NCBI GenBank assembly: GCA_036897625.1
Contig: JAYMTA010000818.1
Span: 1 to 23,936, forward strand
Source of the DNA: Pelargonium cotyledonis
Taxonomy: Eukaryota; Streptophyta; Magnoliopsida; Geraniales; Geraniaceae
Direction: 5' to 3'
DNA length: 23,936 nt
Shown here: positions 1 to 11,963 of the stretch, in pieces
Numbering within the stretch: the stretch's first letter is position 1
How the letters are laid out: each line of letters begins with the position of its first letter
The notes under the pieces: generated by a model
The model's database searches: none
What the model was told of the DNA's origin: nothing
What the model saw: the letters and a program-made list of their open reading frames with translations, nothing else
Program-made: the position numbers and the translations under genes

Positions 1-164
1 TCCCTCCACTACGCTCCCAGTAGTTAAATGACGATATCCCCCACCACCACCAACACAACCCTCACGCACGAATCTAACTGAAAACCTAGAGAGAGATCGT
101 AGATTTGTTTCACGGAGTCGGTAGTTTTCTTCCTTTCATTTTCTTCCTCTTTATACATAGATTG
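1..164 (+). promoter_or_regulatory. 5' leader of the TBC gene
   Basis: Non-coding sequence before the first usable ATG of the TBC gene. It has CT-rich and GA-rich stretches typical of a plant 5' untranslated region (the GA run is near 88-98). No TATA box can be placed with confidence, so the core promoter may lie before the window. Confidence 0.4.
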
Positions 165-3100
165 ATGAGAGCACTCCGACGAAGCATGACTTCGTCGTCC
201 TCAAATTCTTCTTCTTCTTCTCCTTTGTCTTCTTCGTCATCGTCGTGGATTCATTTGCGTTCGGTCCTGTTTGTTGTCGCGTCGTCCTCACCCGCTAATT
301 GCTCTTCCTCTTCCTCCGATCGGTGAGTCCCTTTTTTCTTCTTCTCTTTCCATAGCTCTCTCACATGTCTTTCACTCACCTCACTCGCTCGCACTAGTAT
401 GTTTCTTTTGTTTGTTTGATTTAGATCCTAATCCCAGTGTTCTTAAAATTATTTCTTATTTTCAAGTGTCGATCTTCATTTCAATCTTGATGTTTCCCTA
501 TCTACATTTTTCCTCAAGTTCCACTTCACTTGTGATCTACCGTCCGTGAGTGATTGAATTTTGCTGTCTGTTCTCACGCATCATTGTGGATTGAGCTGGT
601 ACTTTATTTGGTTTGATTTTGTGATGCTTCATTTTGTTAGATTTGAGGGGGTTTCTTCCATTTGTGATGTGGGTTACTATATATTGTTACCTCCTTATTG
701 TTTGGTGCTCATTTCACTGCTAATTAGCTATGAATTCTGCATACCTATTGTTTGTTTATCTTAATAGATGTAGACTATAGGTTTTTGTGCTGTTTTTTCA
801 AGTAAAATAAAAAGGCAGTCTCGTCATGTTATGTCACAAAGGATATGTAATCCATTTCTTCATCTCCTTTACCATCTCCTTTACCATATTTCTCTAAGCA
901 ACTAAAAACAAACCCATATAAACCGATTGAAGAGGCCTTGAAAACATAAAGTTGAGAAGTGAATTTATAGTCGTGACAAGGATGTTCCAAATTGGATGCT
1001 CAAATTGGATGCTCAAATTGTGAAAACTAAACTATGTATCCAAGGCGTCAAATCTATTGAAACCACAAGCCCTTTATGTTTTTGCCACTAAATTGTTCAA
1101 ATTGACTATGTACCTTGGTTCAAATATTGTTTATCCTCAGCCTCCATCCTCCTTTCCAGCTAAAACATTATCTTCAAAGCATAGGTCGCTATCATAATGT
1201 GGGTCACATAATTTTTTACTTTCTGGTATTGTGTGAGTTGTTTGTTGCTTCTCCAGTTTTCCTTGCTGAAGTCTTGTATTAGAGTTCATAGTTTATAGTC
1301 TGTTATTCCTCTGTATTATTTTCTTTCCTATTAAAAGTCTGGCTTCAAAGTTACAATTGAAGTACTAGTCAACAGATGCTGACTTTACATGGTCTTTTGT
1401 GCTTCAAAGAAGGAAGTTAATTGATACAAGTTGATTTTTCTGGGCCTTCGAGACACACATCCTAACAAATGGGGAACTTTTTTTTAGTTTCTTGTTGTTT
1501 GGTATAATTCCTGATTGGGATTGACGGATTACAGGTTTCATCTTCTTCACTTTTCACCATTTTTTATTAGAAAACGACAAGCTGAGTGTTTTTATTATGG
1601 TAGCTATCCACCATCCTCTTGAGAGAGTTTTGTTGAGGTAGCCCTATATAAGGCTATCAGTTTTCTTCTTTTTCCTTCCATTTCAAATTACAGAAAGTGG
1701 ATTATGAGTATTCTTTCTGTGTTAGCTATCCATTGTTGCTTAGAGAGATTGAGGTTGCCCAGATAAGGCTATAGCTTTTTTTTTTCCCTTTCTAAGTAGG
1801 AATAAATCTTGTTTGATTTGATAAAACCAATCAACATGCGCAAGCTGGGTGTGTCAACTGCTTTGTTACCTTGGGAGTAAAATGCTTTTGCTAACTGTTT
1901 CACTTTATAGTCCACATAATCTTTATCTTATGATTATTGACTTCTTGTTCTGTCATCTCAATGCTAGCTTCTTATTTATTTGACTTTCTTTCAATTTCAG
2001 GGGGCGTCTAAAATCACCATGGTCTCGCCGGAAGAGAAAACATGCCCTCTCAGCTCAGCATTGGAAAAGTTTGTTTACACCGGAAGGGAAACTACGAGAT
2101 GGAGTCAAGTTTCTGAAGAAAGTTCGCAGTGGAGTGAGTTTTATTGCTGTTAGCCTATGCATTTCTGTACTTGGAAATGTTGTGATATCAGGTTATTGAT
2201 GTTTTTTTTGTAGGGTGTTGATCAAAATATTAGGGCAGAGGTTTGGCCATTCCTCCTTGGGTTGTAAGCTGTCCAACCATTTTTCTTAATATTTTCATTT
2301 CATTTAATTCCCTTGCATCTCTCAGATAGCCTTGTCTTAGGATAATCTAAACTGAATTACTCCCTCCGTCCCAAAATGAATGTTTTGTTTTCATTTTTTG
2401 CAAAAATTAAGAATTACAAGATAATTTAGTGTGTTTCCAATATAACCCTCACTTTCTCCACCTACACCCCATGTGCACCCCATGTGCATAAGTGATAAGG
2501 GTAATATGGGAATAACACTAATATGATAACATAAAAATAGAAACAAGACACTCATTTTGGGAAAAAAAATTTAGACAAATAAGACACTCATTTTGGGACG
2601 GAGGGAGTATATCTTATAGAGGATCAGTTGGAGTGTTCTTTTAATTGGCATGTGGGCAATGTGTTGGCATTTTTCCAGCTGCAGATCTGATGATTGACTG
2701 TCCTAGCCATATATGTTTTTTTCAATCTTCATTTTTATTCTTTCTGAGTGTTTATTTATTTTTGGAAAATGATTTGCTATGACCTTCATTGGCTTTCCCA
2801 TCAGGAAAATATATTTCAGTTACAAAAATTTGGTGTTGGAACAGAACTTACTATCCATTTACAGAAACAAATAATAATTAATTGTGTACATAATATCTTT
2901 ATTCGATCATGTTTGGTCTTCATCTTAGTTTGCCATTATGGTCTCATTATCTGCTACATGCATTTAAATTTTCTGCATTATCAGACTGCATGCTTGGATT
3001 GCCCTTGTATTAATTTATAAATCACCCGCACCAAACTTCTAATTGATGAGTGATGAATGAATTTTCTTCTTTCAACAGCTATGACTTGAATAGTACTGAC

Positions 3101-4459
3101 GAAGAAAGAGATATTTTAAGAACTCAGAAAAGGTACTCTTTTTTTCCAATATCATCTTCAAAAATTTCTGATGTTTTCTTTTCGTTCTTTCTTTTGTAAA
3201 CATTGAGTTTTTATTTATTGCTATTTTTTGTGTGAATTTTCTGATGCAGAAAAGAATATGAGAAACTCCGCAGACAGTGTCGGCACCTCTTTAAACGCAA
3301 TGTCAAAAAGAGCAGTGATTGTCTTATTGAAGACGTAGACCCTCCCAGCTCTGAAGACACTGTTAGTGCTAGAGAATCACTTTCTAGTGATGAAAGAAGC
3401 CCAGATATTGAGTACTCAGATGATCCTTCTAGGGGGTTGTTGGATGAAGATGATGGTGGTTCGAGGCTAATTGCAAATGCTGATGCCTCTGTACTGGACA
3501 CTGAATCATCTGATTCAGATTCTTCTGAAGATCCAGTTGTGATTCAGGCTTCCCCTTCTCCCGAAGGCCAGAAAAATGAAGATTCTGATGCGCCATCGAA
3601 AAAGAAAATTTCTTCCTCCAAATCTGTAGTCATGTCGAAACAACGAACCACTGAAGATTTTGCTACCTGGCAGCGGATCATTCGCCTTGATGCAGTGCGT
3701 GCCAATCCAGAGTGGATACCATTCTGCCCATCTGGAGCTGGGGTTTCAGATGGTAGGGCACGTCGTTCTGCAGAGGCTGTTGGTTTGAAGGATTTTGATC
3801 ACCTGGAGCCCTGCAGGATCTTCCATGCAGCACGATTAGTTGCCATTCTCGAAGCTTATGCACTCTATGACCCTGAAATCGGATATTGCCAGGGCATGAG
3901 TGATTTACTTTCTCCAGTAATTACTGTGCTTACGGAGGATCACGAGGCTTTCTGGTGCTTTGTAGGTTTCATGAAGAAGGCTCGGGATAATTTCAGACTT
4001 GATGAGGTGGGGATCCGAAGGCAATTGAATATTGTCTCTAAGATCATCAAAAATAAGGATTCACACCTTTACAGACACTTGGAGATGCTCCAAGCAGAGG
4101 ATTGTTTTTTTGTTTATAGGATGGTTGTGGTACTATTCCGAAGAGAGTTGACATTCGAACAGACGATGTGCCTGTGGGAGGTAATGTGGGCAGATCAAGC
4201 AGCCATTAGGGCTGGCATCTGGAAGTCGGCATGGAGTAAGATGAGGCTAAAAGCTCCACCAACAGATGATCTGTTGCTTTACGCGATATCAGCACTAGTG
4301 TTGCAGAGGAGGAAACTGATTATAGAGAAGTACAGCAGCATGGATGAGATATTGAGGGAATGCAATAGCATATCTGGACAGCTTGATATATGGAAGCTCC
4401 TGGATGATGCACACAACTTAGTGGTTAATCTCCATGACAAGATAGAGGCACCTTTCTAG
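165..4459 (+). CDS. TBC-domain Rab GTPase-activating protein (GYP7/TBC1D15-like)
   Basis: A five-exon gene: 165-322, 2001-2133, 2214-2263, 3079-3132 and 3250-4459. The exons join in frame to 534 residues. TBC proteins speed GTP hydrolysis on Rab GTPases and so switch off membrane-traffic steps at vesicles and organelles. The domain opens near residue 98 (a RAEVWPFLLG motif). It is then interrupted by an acidic, serine-rich insert of about 130 residues (roughly 135-265), as in plant GYP7/TBC1D15-type proteins. It resumes with IRLDAVR at 276-282, the IxxDxxR arginine-finger motif, and GYCQGMSDLLSP, whose glutamine finger is Q346. Both catalytic residues are present, so activity is expected. The N terminus is a low-complexity serine run. 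ATG 165 was chosen because it gives MRALRRS, which I recall from plant homologues; ATG 186 is an alternative. Intron 1 is large (323-2000). The target Rab cannot be told from sequence. Confidence 0.9.
1601..1776 (+). repeat. Diverged tandem duplication in TBC intron 1
   Basis: Two related copies start with TAGCTATCCA, about 120 bases apart (near 1601 and 1723). Each continues with a GAGAG block, a GAGGTTGCCC-like block and ATAAGGCTAT, followed by a T/C-rich tract. The copies differ by many substitutions and small gaps, so the duplication is old. There is no coding content. Confidence 0.6.
2360..2607. mobile_element. Stowaway-type MITE in TBC intron 3
   Basis: A 248-bp element flanked by TA on both sides (2358-2359 and 2608-2609). 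It has terminal inverted repeats beginning CTCCCTCCGTCCCAAAATGA, matched at the other end by TCATTTTGGGACGGAGGGAG. A second internal copy of the CACTCATTTTGGGA part lies near 2549-2563. These ends and the TA target site are the signature of Stowaway MITEs, non-autonomous relatives of Tc1/mariner transposons. There is no coding capacity. The element lies wholly inside intron 2264-3078 and leaves both splice sites intact. Confidence 0.93.
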
Positions 4460-5090
4460 TTATTTTGGATCCCAATCTTTATTATGACATCAGCCATGGG
4501 ATCCACACTACCCATCCAAAAACCAAACCTGGTACATGTGTCAATGTTTCCAAAGGTTTGGGAGGAAGATTTAGTACACCACTGGCTCTGGTAGTGTATT
4601 TGAGTTTAAAGAACGACACTCCCATCTTTTAGTGGTGGTAACTTTGTAATGGTTTCAGACCTTTTTTTTCTTCTCAATTTGAGCTCACACCTTTTCCCCA
4701 TACTCCATTCTAATACCACTTCCAGCTCCAGGTAGTGTGGTGAGCTTAGAATAAGTCACTAGTGTTAAATGCTGGCTGGACAGTTTCGTGATTTTTTCTT
4801 TCAAGGAAATGACATCTGGATATATATATACCTAACTTAATTTAGGCGAATGGGTGTTCCTTTTTTGAGGAAATGGTAGATAAAGTCCACGCGTGATGTT
4901 GAGAAATATTTGAATCTAAGACGCAATAAACAACTAGACACAGTCTATTTCCATTCATCCAACCGAACAAATATTGACTTTTGCAATTACCCAGGCTCTC
5001 TACATCAAACTGGAATAGAGAAAACTTAAACTGTTTTTCAGCTAAATGAATTATTCACCCTAGTAATGGGGAAATTGTGTCTTGCAATGT
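4460..5090. other. Convergent 3' intergenic region
   Basis: This stretch of 631 bases separates the stop codon of the TBC gene (plus) from the stop codon of cytochrome b5 (minus), so it holds the 3' untranslated regions of both. It contains a short (TA)n tract near 4820-4830. I see no other gene in it and no canonical AATAAA that clearly belongs to either gene. Confidence 0.6.
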
Positions 5091-7387
5091 TTACTCTTTC
5101 TTGGTGTAGTACCGAATGGCAAATGCTAACCCCAAGATCATGAGGGGTACCAGAAACTGTAAAATTTTAATCGCAAACTCAGGGGTCTTGTCGGGATTAT
5201 ATTGGGCCTGCTTTGGTGGAATGTAACTCCGTTTCAGTGGAATGGTTGATACATCAATCTCACCAATATAGTACTTCTCCATCATGTCTCTAGCAGAATC
5301 ACTGTGTCCTACGTCTTCAAAATCATCGCTTGCGTCTTTGCCTGCAACATTCCAGATAAAATTACGACACCCATCTTGCACAAATGGAGAAACTTGGCAT
5401 ATTTATTATAACCTTACCTGTTGCTGATAGCAAGACTTCGTCCCCTCCAGGATGATCTTCCATAAAAGGGGTTACATCATACACCTGAAATTATTTGACA
5501 CGATGAGTGTTAAGTTGAACCCTTGACTTGTTTACCAATGACATCAAGTTTAAATAGCATCTCCAAGTAGGTGTTACATGCATGCTGGTGTTATCTAATG
5601 ATGCATTACGATATCAAACAATAAAGAACAAAGAAAAAATGGAGAAACCCATGGTACTCAATAAACTCCTATAAGTTGAATGGCTCCATTTCTACTTTGC
5701 AAAACATTGACAATCTTGGACTAAATTTCACCTATTTACATTGGAACATTAAATATATCTTAGATATGCATTTATCCTGAAAGATTGAGCCTGGTAAATT
5801 AAAAACTTAGAACAAAAAGGTGACTACAAATAGAGCTCAAAGTTAGTAGACTATCTTGTATCACTCTATTGTAAAACTGAAACTAATTCAGACTGCAGAT
5901 ACACTTATTGACTTATTGTTCAATTTCTCTTTTTGATAAGGAAATACCCTTCCAAATGAAAAATGAGAGCAGAGGTTTAGACTTCAGATAAGTACAACAA
6001 TAAAGTAAATTTATTGTTGGGAACACATATTGCTGAATCCCCAGATAGCGAATTCTAACATCCATCTATGGTCAAATATAAATAAAGAGAAAAAAAAAAA
6101 AAAAACAGAACATGCAAAATGTAACAACAAAATAATGAAATTAATATAATTTGTTTAGCCCCAAAGACTGATGCTTTTGAGTTTTGACTCTCATCATGAG
6201 AAAACACAAGGTTTTCCCAGCGATGCTGTCTTACAATCTAATCATTGATTTGTGTCACGAATTAGGTGTTTGGTATAAAACAAAAAACTAGGTGCCCATG
6301 CATAATGATTCATGCCAGTTTTGGAGAAGACCTATCAGATGAACCTTACAATTGATACCAACATCTTTTAAAGAAGGCAGAAATTGGCGTTGGATTTTGT
6401 ATGCCACATAATGATATTGTTTATTATATTAAGTTAAACAGCTACACCGAGAAATAATACATTAATAGATTCGGGGATATAATCTAGCAAGTAGAGATTT
6501 GTAAAAAACCACTTTATGATGAAGTTGTGCTACAAAAGAAATTAAGAACTGTATGCCAATGTAGTCAGAAGGCAGAGACTGGCTTACCACTTTCCTCCAT
6601 AAAGCTACAAATTGCTAGTACACGTGTCGGCCATTCTAGTAAACAAAGTATGAACTTTCCACTAATGTTACAGCCAATCTTCAAGGTTCATGTCATATCT
6701 ACTTATGTGAAGACTTGAATCATTCAAATACCCATTCATATACTACAAGATTTCTAACTTACTTTCTGTTTACAAAAAGAAAAATGAACCAATTTGCATT
6801 TACTATTCATATTGCATGAACACCAAGATGCTTTAGCAATGGCCACACAAGCAATTCATCATCTACATACTGCCACACATATCTGAGCATCAATCATATC
6901 TATTTTCAGCCAAACATAATAGACCTTCAAACTAATGAACTTCGACTCTTAATTTGCTTCTTTATCTATAACACATGCAATAAAAAATGAACCATTTGAA
7001 TCCAATAAAAGCTGAATCAATGACATATTACATATATATGATCACAGTAGAAGAGACCTATTGGAACACACAATTAGCATTGCTGGAGAAGTGGGATTTT
7101 CTGGGGTAAACTGGTCATTTCAGTTCATAAAAAGAATCGAAAAACATAGTTACATGCAATTATAAACTATAAAAACAGAACTTCAAACCCAGAATAGTCG
7201 TAAATAGATTCAAGATTCCGATCCAAACCCAATAAAACAAAACAATTGATCGAACAGTTTGTGAGCATCCAAAGAACATGAAATCCGAGAAAGATCAAAC
7301 CTTTCCAGATATAATGAGCCAGCAATCCTTGGTCTGGTTGTGTGTAGCCACTTCTTCGAAAGTGTGTACCTTTGGATCTGAAGCCAT
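5091..7387 (-). CDS. CB5: Cytochrome b5, tail-anchored
   Basis: Three exons on the minus strand (7387-7301, 5484-5418, 5341-5091) join to 134 residues, the usual length for plant cytochrome b5. The protein is a small haem carrier on the cytosolic face of the ER. It passes electrons from NADH-cytochrome b5 reductase or P450 reductase to fatty-acid desaturases, hydroxylases and some P450s. The N terminus MASDPKVHTFEEVATHN is typical of the family. The haem motif HPGGDE supplies ligand H40 (exon 2), and H64 in DVGHSDSA is the second ligand (exon 3). The C terminus has one hydrophobic anchor (about 111-127, with proline 117 in the middle) followed by RYYTKKE, so the protein is tail-anchored. Intron 1 is unusually long here (7300-5485, 1,816 bases) and holds no recognisable gene. 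Several isoforms normally exist per genome, so the exact isoform is uncertain. Confidence 0.95.
5485..7300 (-). other. Long first intron of cytochrome b5
   Basis: An intron of 1,816 bases with GT at 7300-7299 and AG at 5486-5485. It is AT-rich, with a run of 16 adenines at 6090-6105. I found no convincing coding segment, RNA gene, terminal inverted repeats or target-site duplications in it. The longest open stretch, near 6527-6718 on the plus strand, has no family resemblance. Confidence 0.6.
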
Positions 7388-7640
7388 CTCTCACACTCGC
7401 TAAAAATCACAGAAGCAAAAACTGAAACCCAAAAGAACCCATTTTCAGCACAAATAACCAATCAATCTAAAGAAAAAACGAAGACAACAATCTAAGAAAC
7501 TGACCCGCGAGGGTTTAGCTTACAGAAGTGAATGCACTGAGAGCTGAGCTGAGCTGAGCTTGAGCTCTTCTTCTTCTCTCTTTTTCTTGTTGTTGTCAAT
7601 TGTCCAGCTAGACGGTCTGAGGAAGGCCTTTTATATGCCC
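7388..7640 (-). promoter_or_regulatory. 5' leader and core promoter of cytochrome b5
   Basis: Read on the minus strand, a TATAAAA box lies at 7635-7629, which would place transcription start near 7600 and give a leader of about 210 bases. The leader carries a short GAGCT pentanucleotide repeat (about five units, 7541-7566) beside a CTT/CT-rich microsatellite (7566-7590). The leader could contain an intron, which cannot be settled from sequence alone. Confidence 0.55.
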
Positions 7641-8455
7641 GAATTTCCGCAATTGTCCTTGCCCATTGTGGATATTGCAGGAGTTCATAGTAGGGGTAAT
7701 ATGGTCATTCAAAGAATATACCAAACCTTTTTCCCATGGCCGGCACGACAATTACAAACAACAACTCATTTAATGTCAACTGTTGAATTTTTCTGAAAAT
7801 AATATAAAGGCTCATTGATTTTTCAAGGACTTTCCATATATTTTCTTTTGAATTCATGGATCTTCCCATGCATGAATGCAATAAGTTTTGACAGCTTTTA
7901 ATGTCTGTGAAGACAAAGCTAAGTTCATTGCCCATTTCTGTATCAAGAAATTCGATTATGCTTCTCACAGATCTTATTTTCCAAATGACTTGTATCTTGA
8001 TGATCATCTTTGTGGTGCTTGCCATTTTGGACTGGATGCTTCTATTCTTTTTATCAATAGAAGAATCCAAATTTAATGATAGAAATACATAAACAAAATT
8101 AATTCAAGTAAGCATTGCTGTCAAAACATAAAACATAGGACGGCCAAGATGTTGTTTTATTCTCGGAATCTTCTGCAATACTATGTTTTGAGGCAGACAA
8201 TACATATCTAAGTCGTTTTTGTTATTCTATCCATCTTAAAATGAGTATTCACTATCGTCGAGTTTAACAGTAACACTCAGTTTGAGATGTATATAATCTA
8301 CTTTGTTTTGGATATTTTATTTGATCCATATGGGAAAGGAGGTAATGAATTGTGCACTCTGTATAGTCTATACAAATAAGGCAAGTCAAAATCTAAATCC
8401 TGCCACTCAAGATCTTTTTTCTACATTCTCACAACAGCCTGAGCTTTTCTATCTA
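7641..8455. other. Intergenic region between YSL and cytochrome b5
   Basis: An AT-rich stretch between the YSL polyadenylation region and the cytochrome b5 promoter, both genes being on the minus strand. It should hold upstream control sequence of cytochrome b5. An open frame of 121 codons on the minus strand (8070-7705) overlaps one of 62 codons on the plus strand (7888-8076). Neither resembles a known family convincingly, and both look like chance. Confidence 0.5.
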
Positions 8456-8461
8456 TTTATT
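8456..8461 (-). terminator. Probable polyadenylation signal of YSL
   Basis: AATAAA on the minus strand, about 62 bases past the YSL stop codon, a normal distance and context for a plant poly(A) signal. Confidence 0.5.
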
Positions 8462-8522
8462 GAAAAAATAAGCTATCACATTTTCCCTGTAACCACCAAA
8501 ACTGTCACTCTAATACAGTATT

Positions 8523-11177
8523 CTACTTGGGTGGCAAAAAGGTCATGCAGATTGGAGGACGAATCTTGGACAAGGCGAGGATGGACGAAGGAAGAATCCA
8601 CAACCCGTCTCCACATATCAAACCCGAAGCAACTGCAGGAACCATCAATTTCGCCTTGCTGCTGTTTAGTTTGTGCCACGCGAACACAACTACACTCCCC
8701 ATACACATGTCGATAGCGAAATATGCCCCTACTAGGAATGGCACCGCCATAGCCATTGGCAGCGGAACCCATTTCCCAATTTTCTGGGGCGAAACATCTC
8801 TCACCAAGTTGGTCACTATGGCAAAGGCGAAAAACCCGTAACATAGCTGCAAGCAGTGATGGGGCAGGGCAGAGAAACCTTCAACTCCTAGGATCGCCAT
8901 ATTTCTATAGATGATGGCATAAGGAGCTTTGTATTCACCTTCCGGATTACCCACATCAAATGCCTTGTAGAAGAGAAAGAATGTGAGAGGCGCTACCACG
9001 CAGCCTATAGTTGTCCCAATGGCCTGGCTCAGGAGCATTGATCGCGGGGAAGTGAGCGTGAGATGGCCAGTCTTGAAGTCATGCATCAGATCAGAGGAGA
9101 TGGATACAATGGATTTGATGAGACCACACCCAACAAGCCCTGCCACTACCCCGGAATCCTTTCTGGACACAGCAACGAGCATAAAAAGGGCTACTTTACC
9201 ATAATTATAGGCCATGTTCATGTCTGTCAGGCCGGCGCCATAAGCATTACAGAAACTTAGAGATGGCGCAAGCATGTATGCTACCACTACATAATACCAC
9301 TTGAGCTCGGGGAACATTAATGGGATTACAATGATGGAGATTACGGAAAATAGGGCGTACCCTAGACACGCTACCCATATGGGAATGCCCTCTCTTATGA
9401 ACAATTCATTTCGTTGAGCATCATCGGGATTTCCACTATTTCGGTCTTCTGAGGCTGCAAAAGCAGAGAATTATGTTGGCAAAAATTTGAACATGTAGGG
9501 ATCAAATCACACATGATATATACATACAAGTGTAGATAGACATAAGAATAAGCTAAATTTCAGAGGAGCCGCAGCTTACATGTTTTGAGATTCTTGCCAA
9601 TTAAATTGGCGTGGATGTTACTTGCAGTATAATACAGTATCTTGACAAAGTTATAGAGCCCGTCTCCAAGAATGAGAGCAATGGAAATAAACACCTGCAC
9701 AGTGTACACCAGAGAGCAATAAGAATGTATTTATTAAATACTCTGTATATATCTATCAACACAGATGGCTATGAAAACCCGAATGTTGATTTTATTTACA
9801 AACCTTGTAACCATTTAGACTCTTCATACTGCTTTCTGATAGAGTTGCAGGGAACCACTCCCCTTTAAGCCCTGCTATCAAAGGCCACATTACTCCCCAA
9901 GAAAGCACGGCCCCAAGAAGCAAAGACAAGTTCACAATGTGGGAACATATCATTCCTGCCCCAATGTATGTCATACTGAAATCGAAATAGAATCTGCAAA
10001 ATTCAATTTCTTTGATCAGTACATCGTAAAGGGCTCATTAGATGTATAAGTAAAAAAAGTGAAGGATACGCACGAATTTCTCCAAGCTTTTAAACCAAAT
10101 GTGGGGAACTGAGAGAATCCACATTCCACTCCACCCGAATAAAACCACTGAAAGAAAGCCCAAAAGAAACTAACTGAGAAGAACTTCATGAACCCACGAA
10201 CCTGCTTCCTGCAGGAACCAACTTAGCCAGTCTAATAAGTTTCTTTCACACTCAGGTGAATGAGTAATTATAGTGGACAAGAACACCAAAAAATCAGTAG
10301 CATACTTGGCCATCTTGTCTCCTTTGGGAGTATGAAACCCATTAATTAGAACCGCTGTGGCGGTTCCACTTGGATAAGATAGTTTGTAGTCGATAATCAT
10401 TATCTGTAGAACAACACAACATGCATGAACAAGAATTCAAGACCATTTTTCAAGCCTTCGTGTATAATCAAAGTACAACCACATGAATAACCAAACTCCA
10501 TACCATAATTAACATTCCAAGGTGCAATAAAAATTGGTTACCTTTCTGAGAGGAACGAGAGCCAAAAGCCCAACAAAGCTGCTGACGAAGAGAAAAGCAA
10601 TCATCCAACCGACCTCAGGCTCCTTTGTGCTCCCAGGAGTGTTCCCTTCCGTGTTAACCCCAGCTTGCTCATACGTCTTATGGTTTAAACCCAACAGATA
10701 TGACCCAAAACCACCTGCAAATCCCGCAGTTGATCAATCAACAAACTCAAGACTGATAGCAACAGTTCAACAAGATCAAGCTAACCATTTTTTATTACCT
10801 GCAACAGCAATGCTATAGCAAGCAACAGCACAAGTCTGAATTATGGTGTTCTCTTGCCTGGTGAAGGGGGCGGATACAAACCCGGCCTTGTGCAACAGCT
10901 TGGTCCATGTCCGGACGAACACGAAAGCCATGAGAGCTGCCGAGACATTGAGATTGGGGACAAGCCCTGTGGTGAGGTTAAGCTTCATTACTATCACACT
11001 GTAGATTATGCCAATTGCAACACTAGCAACAAGTCCTCGAACCGTAATTTGTTTGTTCCATGGCGCTATCCTCTTCACCCCTTCTGCATCATTCCTCACA
11101 CCCTCCATATCCATCTTCTCCAAACTCTCAGTCTCTCCCATTGGTTCCTTATTCATGTTCACCATTGATACGCTCAT
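8523..11177 (-). CDS. YSL: Yellow Stripe-Like metal-nicotianamine transporter
   Basis: Seven exons on the minus strand (11177-10799, 10714-10542, 10403-10306, 10208-10074, 9993-9804, 9694-9580, 9454-8523) join in phase to 673 residues, about the length I recall for Arabidopsis YSL1 and YSL3. YSL proteins belong to the oligopeptide transporter family and move iron, copper or zinc complexed with nicotianamine across the plasma membrane, for long-distance transport and seed loading. After a hydrophilic, acidic N terminus comes KQITVRG (residues 42-48) at the start of the membrane part. Later hallmarks include [53 protein letters not shown] and [13 protein letters not shown]. Many hydrophobic segments fit a 13-14 helix carrier. 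ATG 11177 was chosen as the first ATG in frame; ATG 11165 is a near alternative. No frameshift or missing exon was seen. Membership of the YSL1/2/3 group is inferred from similarity recalled from memory; the exact orthologue is not settled. Confidence 0.95.
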
Positions 11178-11963
11178 AGTCACAAATTCTTATCTGATCA
11201 CCACAAAACAGTAACCAATACAATCACACCCAACAAAAAAATTAATGATTTTGACAAATACCCAGAAATGTATCCGAAACCGTCACCTCAAACCCTGAGA
11301 AGACCCACTTGGAACCAGCTTCCTCTGTCTATCTTCAATTAGCAGAACAGCCCGCAAGTCCCAAATTTTGGGTCTTTTTCAGATTTGAGTATCGAAAAAA
11401 CAGGCAGAACTATTTTAACAGAACAAACAAAAATATCGAAAAATCCCCAAATCAGAGAAAGCCATATATGGTACAATCTCAAATAAAAAACCCACCCTTT
11501 TTTTTTTTTTTTATATGCATCAACTATCTGGTGAATAACCAAATCCCACCAACCGAAAAAAAAAAAAAAAAAAAAATTGTACTGCAGCTGCATGTACTGC
11601 AAAGAAACAAAAGTAGTACAGAAAAGAAAATCCTCCAATTTGTTGTTGGTTGACTTGAAAGCCAAAATTGATGGATTTGAATAATATGTCTTTTCTTAAA
11701 AGTGTTGTCATTATTTCAAAAATAGAAAAAAGTGTTGTCATCAACGTTGAAGGATGGAGAGTGAGTCACAGCAATAGACAATAAAGATGACAAAGGATAG
11801 TAGTTGGTTCAGTTTCTTACGAAAATGCCAAATTTAGGACAAACACTATCTCTACGACTTTTCTTTTATTTATTTTCCGCAATATTTGGTCTTTTTTTTT
11901 TTGCTTGATCCATTGATATAGACCCACATGTAAATTTTCAGCCTCATGTCATGTACTGAAAAG
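11178..11963 (-). promoter_or_regulatory. Upstream region of YSL
   Basis: Sequence before the YSL start, between the gene and the LINE tail. A possible TATA motif (TATATGG read on the minus strand) lies near 11470-11464. A run of 15 T (11498-11512) and a run of 21 A (11556-11576), 43 bases apart, could pair as a hairpin. Another T run lies near 11892-11902. No iron-response element could be named with confidence. Confidence 0.4.

Noticed and set aside
105..164. Extension of the TBC protein upstream of ATG 165.
   Set aside because: The only upstream start in this frame is a TTG, and the encoded hydrophobic stretch is not a family feature. ATG 165 gives the expected N terminus.
2748..3020. A 90-codon open frame on the plus strand in the TBC gene.
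   Set aside because: It lies inside intron 2264-3078, does not match the TBC family, and the flanking exons join in phase without it.
7705..8076. Overlapping open frames on both strands (121 codons minus, 62 codons plus); the plus frame has a Cys/His pattern faintly like a DC1 zinc finger.
   Set aside because: Too short, too few conserved Cys/His pairs, and no splice context or start context. Treated as chance.
8527..9260. Several plus-strand open frames opposite the last YSL exon.
   Set aside because: They are shadows of the conserved YSL coding sequence and show no family resemblance.
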